NCBI GenBank assembly: GCA_020832285.1
Contig: JAFIFB010000110.1
Location: 45,763-109,762, forward strand
Source of the DNA: Balneolaceae bacterium
GTDB taxonomy: Bacteria > Bacteroidota > Rhodothermia > Balneolales > Balneolaceae
DNA length: 64,000 nt
Reading direction: 5' to 3'
Within the stretch, counting starts at the first letter, position 1; the number at the start of each line of letters is the position of its first letter. A model generated the notes under the pieces. The model was not told the DNA's origin. It searched no databases and saw only the letters and a list, made by a program, of their open reading frames with translations. Positions 35,945 through 44,371 of the stretch are shown in pieces. The translations under genes and the position numbers were made by a program.

Positions 35945-36988
35945 TTGAATTTAGATAAAAAACAATGGCTGCTGATTCAGAGGTATGTAACCGGAAACAT
36001 CGGGCCGATTGAGAAACGCGACCTGGAAAACTGGATGGCTGAATCCCTCGAAAACCGGCGGTTGGTTTTGGAAGTAAAAGAGATTTGGAACCAGGCTCCT
36101 CCCGAGGAATTTGAAGTCGACGTTCAGCACGCCTGGGAACAGTTCAGGTATCGCAACCAGAAGAATACCCGACATAAAGCACCGATCATCGGGTATGTAC
36201 GAAAGAAACCAGGGGTAGGTGTATATCTCTTTCGGGCAGCAGCCGTATTGTTAGTGGCTCTTTTTTCCGGTCTGTTTGTCTATCATCAGATGAACCAGGC
36301 CGAGCAAAGAGAAGCAGAGCAAGCCTCTATATTTAATGTGCTCCAGGAGCTGGAAACGGATAAAGGTGAAAAAGCACGTGTGACCTTTTCCGACGGTACC
36401 CGAGTAACACTCAACTCAGCCAGCTCTGTACAATTCCCTCAGGAGTTTCGAGGGGATACCAGGGAGGTATTCCTGGAAGGCGAAGCTTACTTTGAAGTGG
36501 CTCACAATCCGGATAAGCCGTTCATCGTGCATTCACAAGATGCGGAAATTGAGGTGTTAGGTACCGAATTTAATGTTCGTGGCTGGAATGAAGATCCAAA
36601 TGTTGAGGTGGTAGTGAGGGGAGGAAAGGTTTCTGTTCAGTCAACAATTCTTCAGCCGGATGAACGGACACCAGTTATTTTGACCGAAGGGTTGAAAACA
36701 GAACTTGAAAGGGGGCAAAACCCAATGGAGCCCGTACGGGTGGATCCCGTGCGCCATCTGCTTTGGACCAGTGGTGGTATGTATTTTGATAATGAACCAT
36801 TGCACAGAGTTGTACAAGACTTGGAACGAAGGTTTAATGTGAATGTAACTGTGGAAGATCAATCCCTTCTGAATGTGCCCTATACCGGAACCTTTCAGTA
36901 CGCCGAACTGGATGAAGTTTTGACTGTTATTGGCGCTTCTATGGAGGTTGGTTTCAGCCGGGAGGGGAGTGAGGTGAGATTTCATTAG
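35945..36988 (+). CDS. FecR-family anti-sigma factor
   Basis: A 347-residue inner membrane regulator. The N-terminal cytoplasmic domain (about 1-75) would hold the ECF sigma factor. One membrane segment lies at about 92-112 (FRAAAVLLVALFSGLFV). The periplasmic FecR domain follows (about 135-235: VTFSDGTRVTLNSASSVQFP, GEAYFEVAHNPDKPFIV, VLGTEFNVR). The C-terminal DUF4974 domain (about 279-347, MYFDNEPLHRVVQDLERRF) is related to STN domains. It transmits a signal from the SusC STN domain to the sigma factor. The start appears to be TTG at 35945; no better in-frame ATG is near. Confidence 0.93.
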   Translation: MNLDKKQWLLIQRYVTGNIGPIEKRDLENWMAESLENRRLVLEVKEIWNQAPPEEFEVDVQHAWEQFRYRNQKNTRHKAPIIGYVRKKPGVGVYLFRAAAVLLVALFSGLFVYHQMNQAEQREAEQASIFNVLQELETDKGEKARVTFSDGTRVTLNSASSVQFPQEFRGDTREVFLEGEAYFEVAHNPDKPFIVHSQDAEIEVLGTEFNVRGWNEDPNVEVVVRGGKVSVQSTILQPDERTPVILTEGLKTELERGQNPMEPVRVDPVRHLLWTSGGMYFDNEPLHRVVQDLERRFNVNVTVEDQSLLNVPYTGTFQYAELDEVLTVIGASMEVGFSREGSEVRFH

Positions 36989-37096
36989 AATTCGAATGAA
37001 CCAGTGAAAATAGAACAGATAGATTTAATGCTAAGTGGTTTGGATAATAAAATCATTTAAATAGTGGAAAAGCGCTTTTAAAAAGAATTAGTACAA

Positions 37097-40000
37097 ATGA
37101 AAATGAAGCAAAAGAATATGGATGAACAATTAATCGCAAACAAAAAAGGTGATGGTATGAGGATAGAAATACGTCGGATACTTTTGAATGCCCAGGCAAT
37201 AGGATCCCTGGCCATTCTTATAGGCATAATTCCAGCAATGTCAAATGTCTTGCTTGCTCAGAGCTCGGAAGAAAACAGGAGCTCTACTGTACATTCAATG
37301 ACATTTTCACAATTACAGGAAAAATTTTATAAAACAGAGATCCTGGAGGAGATCTCCCTGAATATTCAGGATCTGACTCTGCAAGAGGCTCTTAGAGAGA
37401 TCGCCCGTGAAACAGGGTTGCGGCTATCCTACCGGGGTGATATTGTGGCGGATAAAAAAATATCACTGCAAGAGGAATCTGTGACGGTCAGTGAGGCTCT
37501 TAAGATCGTTTTGGATGGAACAGGGTTGGATTATAAGTTTTCGGAAGATGGGTATTTATTAATTGCAGATGCTGAAGAGATTCTTGATGAGGTTATGTTA
37601 CAGGAAACTGTGAGAGGTACGGTTGTGGATACGCAAACTGGGGAAGCACTTCCGGGAGTGAATGTAGTTGTTGAGGGCACAACAATTGGTACGGCCACAA
37701 ATATTGATGGAGAGTTTGAACTGGATGTGTCTAATCTCGATGAAGTTCTTGTTTTCTCATACATTGGATATGATACACAAGTAGTCGGCATCAATGGACG
37801 GACTGAGTTTGAAGTGTTTCTAAATATGGATATAATTTCAAGTGATGAAATTATGGTTGTAGGATATGGTTCAGTAAACAGAAGTGATTTGACTGGTTCG
37901 ATAGTGCGAGTAAATAATCGTGATTTTGAAAATCATTCATCAACTGGTCTACAAGAGATTTTGAGTGGCACTGTTGCTGGGGTATTTTCAAATCAAGGTA
38001 CTACAGCAGCTGGTGGAGGAAGTCTTGAGATCAGAGGTACAACTAGTCTAAAAGCAAGTAATTCTCCTTTGATAGTAGTAGATGGTGTTATATATAATGG
38101 GAGTCTCAATGATATAAATCCATCTGATATTGAATCTATTGACGTATTAAAGGATGCAAGTGCTGCAGCGGTATATGGTTCAAGATCTGCGTCTGGAGTA
38201 ATAATTGTTTCTACAAAGAGTGGTGAAACAGGTGCACCAATAATTAATTTTACAACTAGGACAGGTATTGTTGGATTAACAAATCAGGACATGAGACCAT
38301 TAGATCCGGATGAGTACATACAAGCTAGAATAGATAATCAAAGGCAGACATATTTAAACCAACCAGAACACTATTTTACAAATCCAAATAACCTGCCCTC
38401 TGGTGTCTCATTAGATGAATGGATGAATTATGATTCAACACCTTCTAATGACCCTATTGATATGTGGTTAAATCGATTAACACTTTCAGGTACTGAGAAG
38501 GCAAATTATATAGCCGGTAATACAGTAGATTGGTTAGATTTAGTAAGGCAAAATGGTATAAGACAAGATTATGATGTTAGTGTATCAGGTGGTACAGAAA
38601 ACCTTAGATATTATTGGTCAGGTGGTTATACAAGAAATCAAGGATATATTATTGGTGATGAATTTAAAACTATACGTTCGAGGTTAAATATTGATACAGA
38701 TATTAGTGATTTTTTAAAGATAAAAGTGAACACTCAATTTGCTGATCGTGATCAGGGCTTTGAAAGTGCTTCATTAAATGGTGCAATAACTGGAAGTCCA
38801 TATGGACAGATTTATTCAGATAGTGGTGAAATGAATTGGTATACACATGAAGACATTGTATCAACAAATCCATTGATTTATCATACTTATAGAGATAGAG
38901 TCAACAGAACTCAATCACTATTTGCAAATATTTCAGCTGAAATAGCACTTCCATTTGACATACATTATTCAATATCATATGTAAATCGTTTTTCTTCAAA
39001 TAGGAATTATTTATTTGATCCATTAGAGACTCCAAGAGGAGGGCAAAATAGTGGTTATGGAAGTCGAAGTAATACTTCAGTATATGAGTGGCAGGTAGAT
39101 AATTTAATTAAATGGTATAATTCATTCTCTGATATACATGAATTTGATTTTACGTTTCTTTTAAATTTCGAAAAATATCAAGATTGGCAAGAGAGTTTGA
39201 TTAATACTCAATTTGCACCAACTGATGCACTTTCATTTCATTCGATGGGTGCTGGGTCAAATCCTCAAATGAGTAGTAATGATGAATATAGTACTGGGAA
39301 TGCGCTAATGGGTCGATTAAACTACTCATTAATGAATAGATATATTTTCACATTCTCATTGAGGCGGGATGGATATTCAGCTTTTGGAGAGGAAAACCCG
39401 TTTGCGATTTTTCCATCAACTGCATTTGCGTGGCGAATTTCTGAAGAAGGCTTCTTTAATATAAATTGGATTGATAATTTAAAAATTCGATCCTCTTGGG
39501 GGATTAATGGAAATAGGGATATAGGTAGGTATGAAGCCTTAGCGAGATTGACAACTGTTAATTATATCTATGGAAATTCACCAGCAACTGGTGTTTTTAG
39601 TAATACAATGGCAAATTCGAGTTTAAAATGGGAAAGAACGGAAGCTTTGAATTTGGGGTTTGATATAGGATTTTTTAATGATCAGTTAAACGCTACAATT
39701 GATCTATATCATATGAGGACAAGGGATCTGCTGATGGATAGAACATTGCCTAGCATCATGGGGTATTCAAGTGTTGCAGCAAATTTAGGGGAGATTCAAA
39801 ACAGAGGTATTGAGATAACATTAAATGCAATTGCATTAAACATTCCCGGTAAATTTCAATGGAATTCAACTTTTAATTTATCCCTTAATCGGAATGAAAT
39901 TATAAGCTTATTTGGTGATATGATTGATATTTATGATGATAGTGGGAATATAATAGGGCAGAGAGAGGTTGATGATCCAGATAACAATTGGTTTATCGGT

Positions 40001-40606
40001 GAAAGTATTTATAGAATTTGGGACTTTGAAAGACTTGGTGTTTGGCAACTGGATGAAGAGGAAGAAGCAGCTATTTACGGAAGAAGGCCCGGCGATATAA
40101 AATTGAGAGACGTTAATAATGATGGTGTTTTAAATCCTGCTGATGATAAGGTTTTTCAAGGATACAGGACTCCTCGTTATAGAATTGGATTCAGAAATGA
40201 TTTCTCATATTCAAATTTTGAATTATCAATGTTTATTCGTGCAGATTTAGGATTTTATCGGGAAAATAGTATTGATGATGAGTCATCGTGGATTGATCGA
40301 AGGAATATATATTATGCTCCATATTGGACTCCTGAAAATCCAAGTAACGAATACGCTATGTTAAATACTGAAAAAGACGCGCCATATGGAGTGTGGAAAA
40401 ACAGCTCTTTTCTTCGGCTTCAAGATGTGTCATTATCGTATACAATGCCAAGAGAACTTGTGTCAAGTATAGGCATGAGGAATTTAAGAGTGTTTCTAAA
40501 TCTTCGTAATTATTATACAATTACAAATTGGGATAGTTGGGATCCTGAAAGTGGACGAACGCCTATGCCAAAATATGCAACTTTTGGAATTGATATTAGT
40601 TTATAA
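37097..40606 (+). CDS. SusC/RagA TonB-dependent receptor with STN signalling domain
   Basis: A 1169-residue outer membrane importer of the SusC/RagA family. In order: signal segment to about residue 56 (SNVLLAQ), STN/secretin-like domain (about 77-155) that contacts the FecR protein, carboxypeptidase-D-like beta-sandwich (about 170-250: GTVVDTQTGEALPGVNV), plug with the SusC signature VVGYGSVNRSDLTGS near residue 256, and a barrel of about 22 strands. It imports oligosaccharides or glycosides with the SusD lid encoded next, using TonB energy. G+C drops sharply inside the gene: 35 of 60 bases at 37381-37440 against 15 of 60 at 38941-39000, the switch falling near the CTD/plug boundary. ATG at 37097 is used; ATG 37157 is possible. 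Confidence 0.95.
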   Translation: MKMKQKNMDEQLIANKKGDGMRIEIRRILLNAQAIGSLAILIGIIPAMSNVLLAQSSEENRSSTVHSMTFSQLQEKFYKTEILEEISLNIQDLTLQEALREIARETGLRLSYRGDIVADKKISLQEESVTVSEALKIVLDGTGLDYKFSEDGYLLIADAEEILDEVMLQETVRGTVVDTQTGEALPGVNVVVEGTTIGTATNIDGEFELDVSNLDEVLVFSYIGYDTQVVGINGRTEFEVFLNMDIISSDEIMVVGYGSVNRSDLTGSIVRVNNRDFENHSSTGLQEILSGTVAGVFSNQGTTAAGGGSLEIRGTTSLKASNSPLIVVDGVIYNGSLNDINPSDIESIDVLKDASAAAVYGSRSASGVIIVSTKSGETGAPIINFTTRTGIVGLTNQDMRPLDPDEYIQARIDNQRQTYLNQPEHYFTNPNNLPSGVSLDEWMNYDSTPSNDPIDMWLNRLTLSGTEKANYIAGNTVDWLDLVRQNGIRQDYDVSVSGGTENLRYYWSGGYTRNQGYIIGDEFKTIRSRLNIDTDISDFLKIKVNTQFADRDQGFESASLNGAITGSPYGQIYSDSGEMNWYTHEDIVSTNPLIYHTYRDRVNRTQSLFANISAEIALPFDIHYSISYVNRFSSNRNYLFDPLETPRGGQNSGYGSRSNTSVYEWQVDNLIKWYNSFSDIHEFDFTFLLNFEKYQDWQESLINTQFAPTDALSFHSMGAGSNPQMSSNDEYSTGNALMGRLNYSLMNRYIFTFSLRRDGYSAFGEENPFAIFPSTAFAWRISEEGFFNINWIDNLKIRSSWGINGNRDIGRYEALARLTTVNYIYGNSPATGVFSNTMANSSLKWERTEALNLGFDIGFFNDQLNATIDLYHMRTRDLLMDRTLPSIMGYSSVAANLGEIQNRGIEITLNAIALNIPGKFQWNSTFNLSLNRNEIISLFGDMIDIYDDSGNIIGQREVDDPDNNWFIGESIYRIWDFERLGVWQLDEEEEAAIYGRRPGDIKLRDVNNDGVLNPADDKVFQGYRTPRYRIGFRNDFSYSNFELSMFIRADLGFYRENSIDDESSWIDRRNIYYAPYWTPENPSNEYAMLNTEKDAPYGVWKNSSFLRLQDVSLSYTMPRELVSSIGMRNLRVFLNLRNYYTITNWDSWDPESGRTPMPKYATFGIDISL

Positions 40607-40667
40607 TATCAGTATCTGAAATAGGTGAAAATCTAAATTATTTAATAACATTTTATTTTATAAAAAG

Positions 40668-42437
40668 ATGAAAATTATAACGATATTTATTTGTACAATT
40701 ATTTTTTTGACAGTTGTTTCTTGCGATGAAAACTTAATAAACCCTAAGCCTAATCCATTATCAATAAATACCCCTGAAAATATATATGTAGATAGAGATG
40801 GAATGGAGGGGGTACTACTAAGTCTTCGGCGGGATCTAAGATCGGATTTTTATGGTGGGAATCCGAGCCCATTAACTCTTGAATTGATTTCTTCTGATAT
40901 TGGTGTAGCCGGTGAACAAAGACAAGATATGGTGATAAATCATGATCTTTTTTCAACTCCAACTAATGTAGGTGCCTGGCAAGAATACAGGAATTGGGAT
41001 GTTGCATGGAAACCAATTCGTGATGCTAATGTTGTTATATCTCGAATTGATAATCCAGATTGGGTATCTGAAAGTGAAAAAAATCAAATATTAGCTGAAG
41101 CATTTTTTCATAGAGCTTATTGGTACTATAGATTAGTTCATCAATTTGGAGATGTGCCGTTCTTAAATAATGAATACACTGAGCCTAGAACAAATTTTTA
41201 TAGCCATTCTAGAAGAACAATTTTGGAAAAAATTCAAGATGATCTTGAATTTGCGGTTCAACATTTACCTGTAAATGTTGAACCGGGTAAAGTAAGTCGT
41301 GGTGCTGGAAATCACTTGCTTACCAAAATTTACTTATCAAATAGTCAATTTGATGATGCTATAAATGCAGCTACCAGTGTGATTAATGGAAGTTATAGTT
41401 TAATGACAAATAGGTTTGGTGTAGTAGCCAGTGACGACCGTTTTAATGTTATTTGGGATTTACACCAAAAGGAGAATAAAAGTTCTAATGATGAAGGTAT
41501 ACTTGTTGTTCAAGATAAATTTGGATTCCCAGGTGCTCAAACGGGAGGTACTCAAACTATGAGAGTTTATACTCCTTGGTGGTCTCATGCAATTTGGCTA
41601 AAAGATCCAAATGGATTACGGTGTTGTGTAGATCCACAATGGGATCCACAAATACTTGCATTTGGAAGGGGTGTTGGTATGTTCAGGCCTGGGAATTATT
41701 ACAATTTTGATATTTGGGAAGATGCAGGTGCTGACCTAAGAGTAGATCCTGATACAAATTGGGTATCTACAAATAAAATTTTAATAAATAATCCAGCTTC
41801 AGAATATTTTGGTCAGCCAGTTGATTTTTCACATAGCAATCCAATGGATTCGGTAAGAGCATGGTTTCCTTGGCCACAATATAAAGTTTATGTTGAAGAT
41901 GAATACAGGCCACAAACACCAACTGGTGGAAGTAGTGATTGGTATGTATTTCGATTAGCGGAGACATATTTATTAAGAGCAGAGGCTTATTACTGGAAAG
42001 GTGAGTTGGCAAATGCAGCAGATGATATTAATAATATTAGAGAAAGAGCACTTGCTCCACCTATTTCAAGTAATGATGTTGATATAAATTACATTTTAGA
42101 TGAACGTGCGCGTGAATTGTACCTAGAAGAACCAAGAAAAACCGAACTTACACGTATAGCTTTTATTAAGGCTGAAAATAACATCAATGGTTACTCTATT
42201 GATAATTTTCACGAAAATAATTATTGGTTTGATAGAATAATTGAAAGAAATACATTTTATAATAGAGGTATTGTTTGGGAACAGTTTGAATATAAAATCA
42301 GTCCTTATCATGTACTGTGGCCTATTCCACAAAGTGCAATAGATGCAAATACAACAGGTAGAATTAATCAAAATCTGGGCTATTTTGGTGCAGATAATAA
42401 TGTTGCACCACTAACTGAAATATCAGAGGATGATTAA
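40668..42437 (+). CDS. SusD/RagB glycan-binding lipoprotein
   Basis: A 589-residue surface lipoprotein (lipobox FLTVVSC, Cys19) of the SusD/RagB family, built on TPR-like helices: AEAFFHRAYWYYRLVHQFGD near residue 140, then YLLRAEAYYWKGELANAADD with NNIRERA near 430-460, and the typical end region ILDERARELYLEEPRKTEL. It caps the SusC pore and chooses the glycan. It follows susC by 61 bases and overlaps the next gene by 8 bases (42430-42437), so it is co-transcribed. Codon use is AT-rich like its neighbours. Confidence 0.95.
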   Translation: MKIITIFICTIIFLTVVSCDENLINPKPNPLSINTPENIYVDRDGMEGVLLSLRRDLRSDFYGGNPSPLTLELISSDIGVAGEQRQDMVINHDLFSTPTNVGAWQEYRNWDVAWKPIRDANVVISRIDNPDWVSESEKNQILAEAFFHRAYWYYRLVHQFGDVPFLNNEYTEPRTNFYSHSRRTILEKIQDDLEFAVQHLPVNVEPGKVSRGAGNHLLTKIYLSNSQFDDAINAATSVINGSYSLMTNRFGVVASDDRFNVIWDLHQKENKSSNDEGILVVQDKFGFPGAQTGGTQTMRVYTPWWSHAIWLKDPNGLRCCVDPQWDPQILAFGRGVGMFRPGNYYNFDIWEDAGADLRVDPDTNWVSTNKILINNPASEYFGQPVDFSHSNPMDSVRAWFPWPQYKVYVEDEYRPQTPTGGSSDWYVFRLAETYLLRAEAYYWKGELANAADDINNIRERALAPPISSNDVDINYILDERARELYLEEPRKTELTRIAFIKAENNINGYSIDNFHENNYWFDRIIERNTFYNRGIVWEQFEYKISPYHVLWPIPQSAIDANTTGRINQNLGYFGADNNVAPLTEISEDD

Positions 42438-44337
42438 ATTTAACCTTTTAAGTAAGCTATATATAATTTTTTTTATACTTAGTTTTCATTTTGCCTTAAC
42501 TTCGTGTAAGAAATCTAATGATGTAAAAGAGGAGCAAGTTCAAGATAAGACATCTTTGCCCATGCAGAACTTGTCCTTGGTATCACTTGATGAGTTTCGA
42601 TCACCTGGTGAGAATTGGTTTATCACTGGTGATGTTTATTCTGATTACCAAAAAGAAGGCTCTATGCAGCTGAGAGATGGCACAGGAGTTCTTGTAAATA
42701 TACCTTCGGATGAAGCTCGTAATAATATATTTACAGTATTGGAACATGGTGATATTGAGTTAAAAGGTGAATTTCTTGTACCGAAGGGCTCCAATTCAGG
42801 AATCTATTTCCAGGGACGCTATGAATTTCAAATTTTGGATAGTTGGAAGGAAAGTAACCCCACGTTTTTCGATATGGGTGGAATATTCGAGCGTGGCGCA
42901 AGAGGAATGGCCGATACAATCCCAGAGTATAGGGGGCGTGCACCAGATGTAAATGCAAGTCTTGCTCCCGGTCTTTGGCAGAAGTTTCATATACTTTTTA
43001 GAGCTCCGCGCTTTGATGGTGAAGGAAATAAGGTTGAACATGCCCGATTTGAGTGGGTTGAACTCAATGGAGTACGAATCCACGAGAATGTGGAAGTAAC
43101 CGGTCCTACACGTGCGGCTGCTTTTGAAGGAGAGACGATGCTTGCCCCTTTGATGATTCAAGGAGATCATGGACCAGTAGCATTTAGAAATATTAAGTTT
43201 AAAACCTATGATCCAAGTCGTCATCTTCGGCTCGAGGAGATGACATACACAGTATATGATTATACCGGTTATCATACTCCTGTTAACTTTGATACACTTG
43301 AAATACTTGATAGAGGCGCAACCAACTCGTTTAATGTTTCGGAATTAAGTCTTAGTAATCAAAATTATGCGATAAGATTCATTGCTAAAGTTGTTGTACC
43401 CATTTCTGGAGATTATCTATTTCAGACAGAGCTCAACCAGGGAGGTAATTTATATATAAACGAGGAGCTTGTTATTGAAAACAAGGGAGAAATTCCTGGC
43501 AGGCGGTTTGGCAATATCGTACATCTTGAAGTAGGAGTACATCATTTGGAATTAAGCTATTTTCGCATAAGAGGTGCGTTAGCTTCGGTCTTTTATGAGG
43601 GGCCGGAAATCGAATGGCGACAATTAGGTTCAACCACACCACCGGACTTTCAACCGTCCGAGGAACCACTCAGAGTAGAACCGAATGCAGGTCGTACTGA
43701 AATTATTGCGGGGTTTGCTAATTATGATGGGCAAAAGCGAACACATACCTTGTCTGTTGGTCATGCAGAAGGGATAAATTACACGTATGACCTTGGCAAT
43801 GCATCGCTGCTAAAATTTTGGAGAACCCCGTTTGCTGATGTCCAACAAATGTGGCAAGGTAGAGGCAATGAGCAGTTAATAGTACCCTTAAATGCTGCTG
43901 TAGAAGCAAGGGAAGCAGTACCTATTGTCATTCAAAAAAATGAGGATTTAAATGGAAATGAATTAGCGAAACTGGAATTCGGTGTAAATAAAATAATGTA
44001 TAATGAAGATGAGTATCCGGTATTTGAATTTAAAGTAGGGGATGTGAATGTAAGAGATTTAATTCAGCCATCTGATGAAGGAGATTTCTTAACGAGGCAC
44101 CTAAAGTTTGAATCGCAAAATCTTCAAAACAATATTGCTGCCCGAATTGCACAGAGTGATGAGATCGAACTTCTCTCAAACGAACTCTATAGGATTAACG
44201 GGAAATACTATCTTAAAATTGAAAGTAATAATGGTGAGGATCCAATAATCTCAGAGCTAAATGGGGTGAAAACATTGTTAATTCCAATCCTTCATTCTTC
44301 AACCCACTCAGAAATTCGATACAACCTAATTTGGTAA
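42430..44337 (+). CDS. DUF1080 (3-keto-disaccharide hydrolase) + PA14-like lipoprotein
   Basis: A 635-residue lipoprotein (lipobox HFALTSC, Cys26). Residues about 60-265 form a DUF1080/3-keto-glycoside hydrolase-lyase domain, a jelly roll with segments such as GDIELKGEFLVPKGSNSGIY, GRYEFQILDSW, and VAFRNIKFK at its end. Residues about 275-400 look like a PA14 carbohydrate-binding domain (SGDYLFQTELNQGGNLYINE, HHLELSYFRIRGALASVFYEG). The last 230 residues are not recognised. The DUF1080 family acts on sugars oxidised at C3. The start overlaps the SusD stop by 8 bases, indicating coupled translation and use at the outer membrane. Confidence 0.85.
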   Translation: MIKFNLLSKLYIIFFILSFHFALTSCKKSNDVKEEQVQDKTSLPMQNLSLVSLDEFRSPGENWFITGDVYSDYQKEGSMQLRDGTGVLVNIPSDEARNNIFTVLEHGDIELKGEFLVPKGSNSGIYFQGRYEFQILDSWKESNPTFFDMGGIFERGARGMADTIPEYRGRAPDVNASLAPGLWQKFHILFRAPRFDGEGNKVEHARFEWVELNGVRIHENVEVTGPTRAAAFEGETMLAPLMIQGDHGPVAFRNIKFKTYDPSRHLRLEEMTYTVYDYTGYHTPVNFDTLEILDRGATNSFNVSELSLSNQNYAIRFIAKVVVPISGDYLFQTELNQGGNLYINEELVIENKGEIPGRRFGNIVHLEVGVHHLELSYFRIRGALASVFYEGPEIEWRQLGSTTPPDFQPSEEPLRVEPNAGRTEIIAGFANYDGQKRTHTLSVGHAEGINYTYDLGNASLLKFWRTPFADVQQMWQGRGNEQLIVPLNAAVEAREAVPIVIQKNEDLNGNELAKLEFGVNKIMYNEDEYPVFEFKVGDVNVRDLIQPSDEGDFLTRHLKFESQNLQNNIAARIAQSDEIELLSNELYRINGKYYLKIESNNGEDPIISELNGVKTLLIPILHSSTHSEIRYNLIW

Positions 44338-44371
44338 TAAGAAAACTAAATAAAGTAATTTCACCAAAAGA

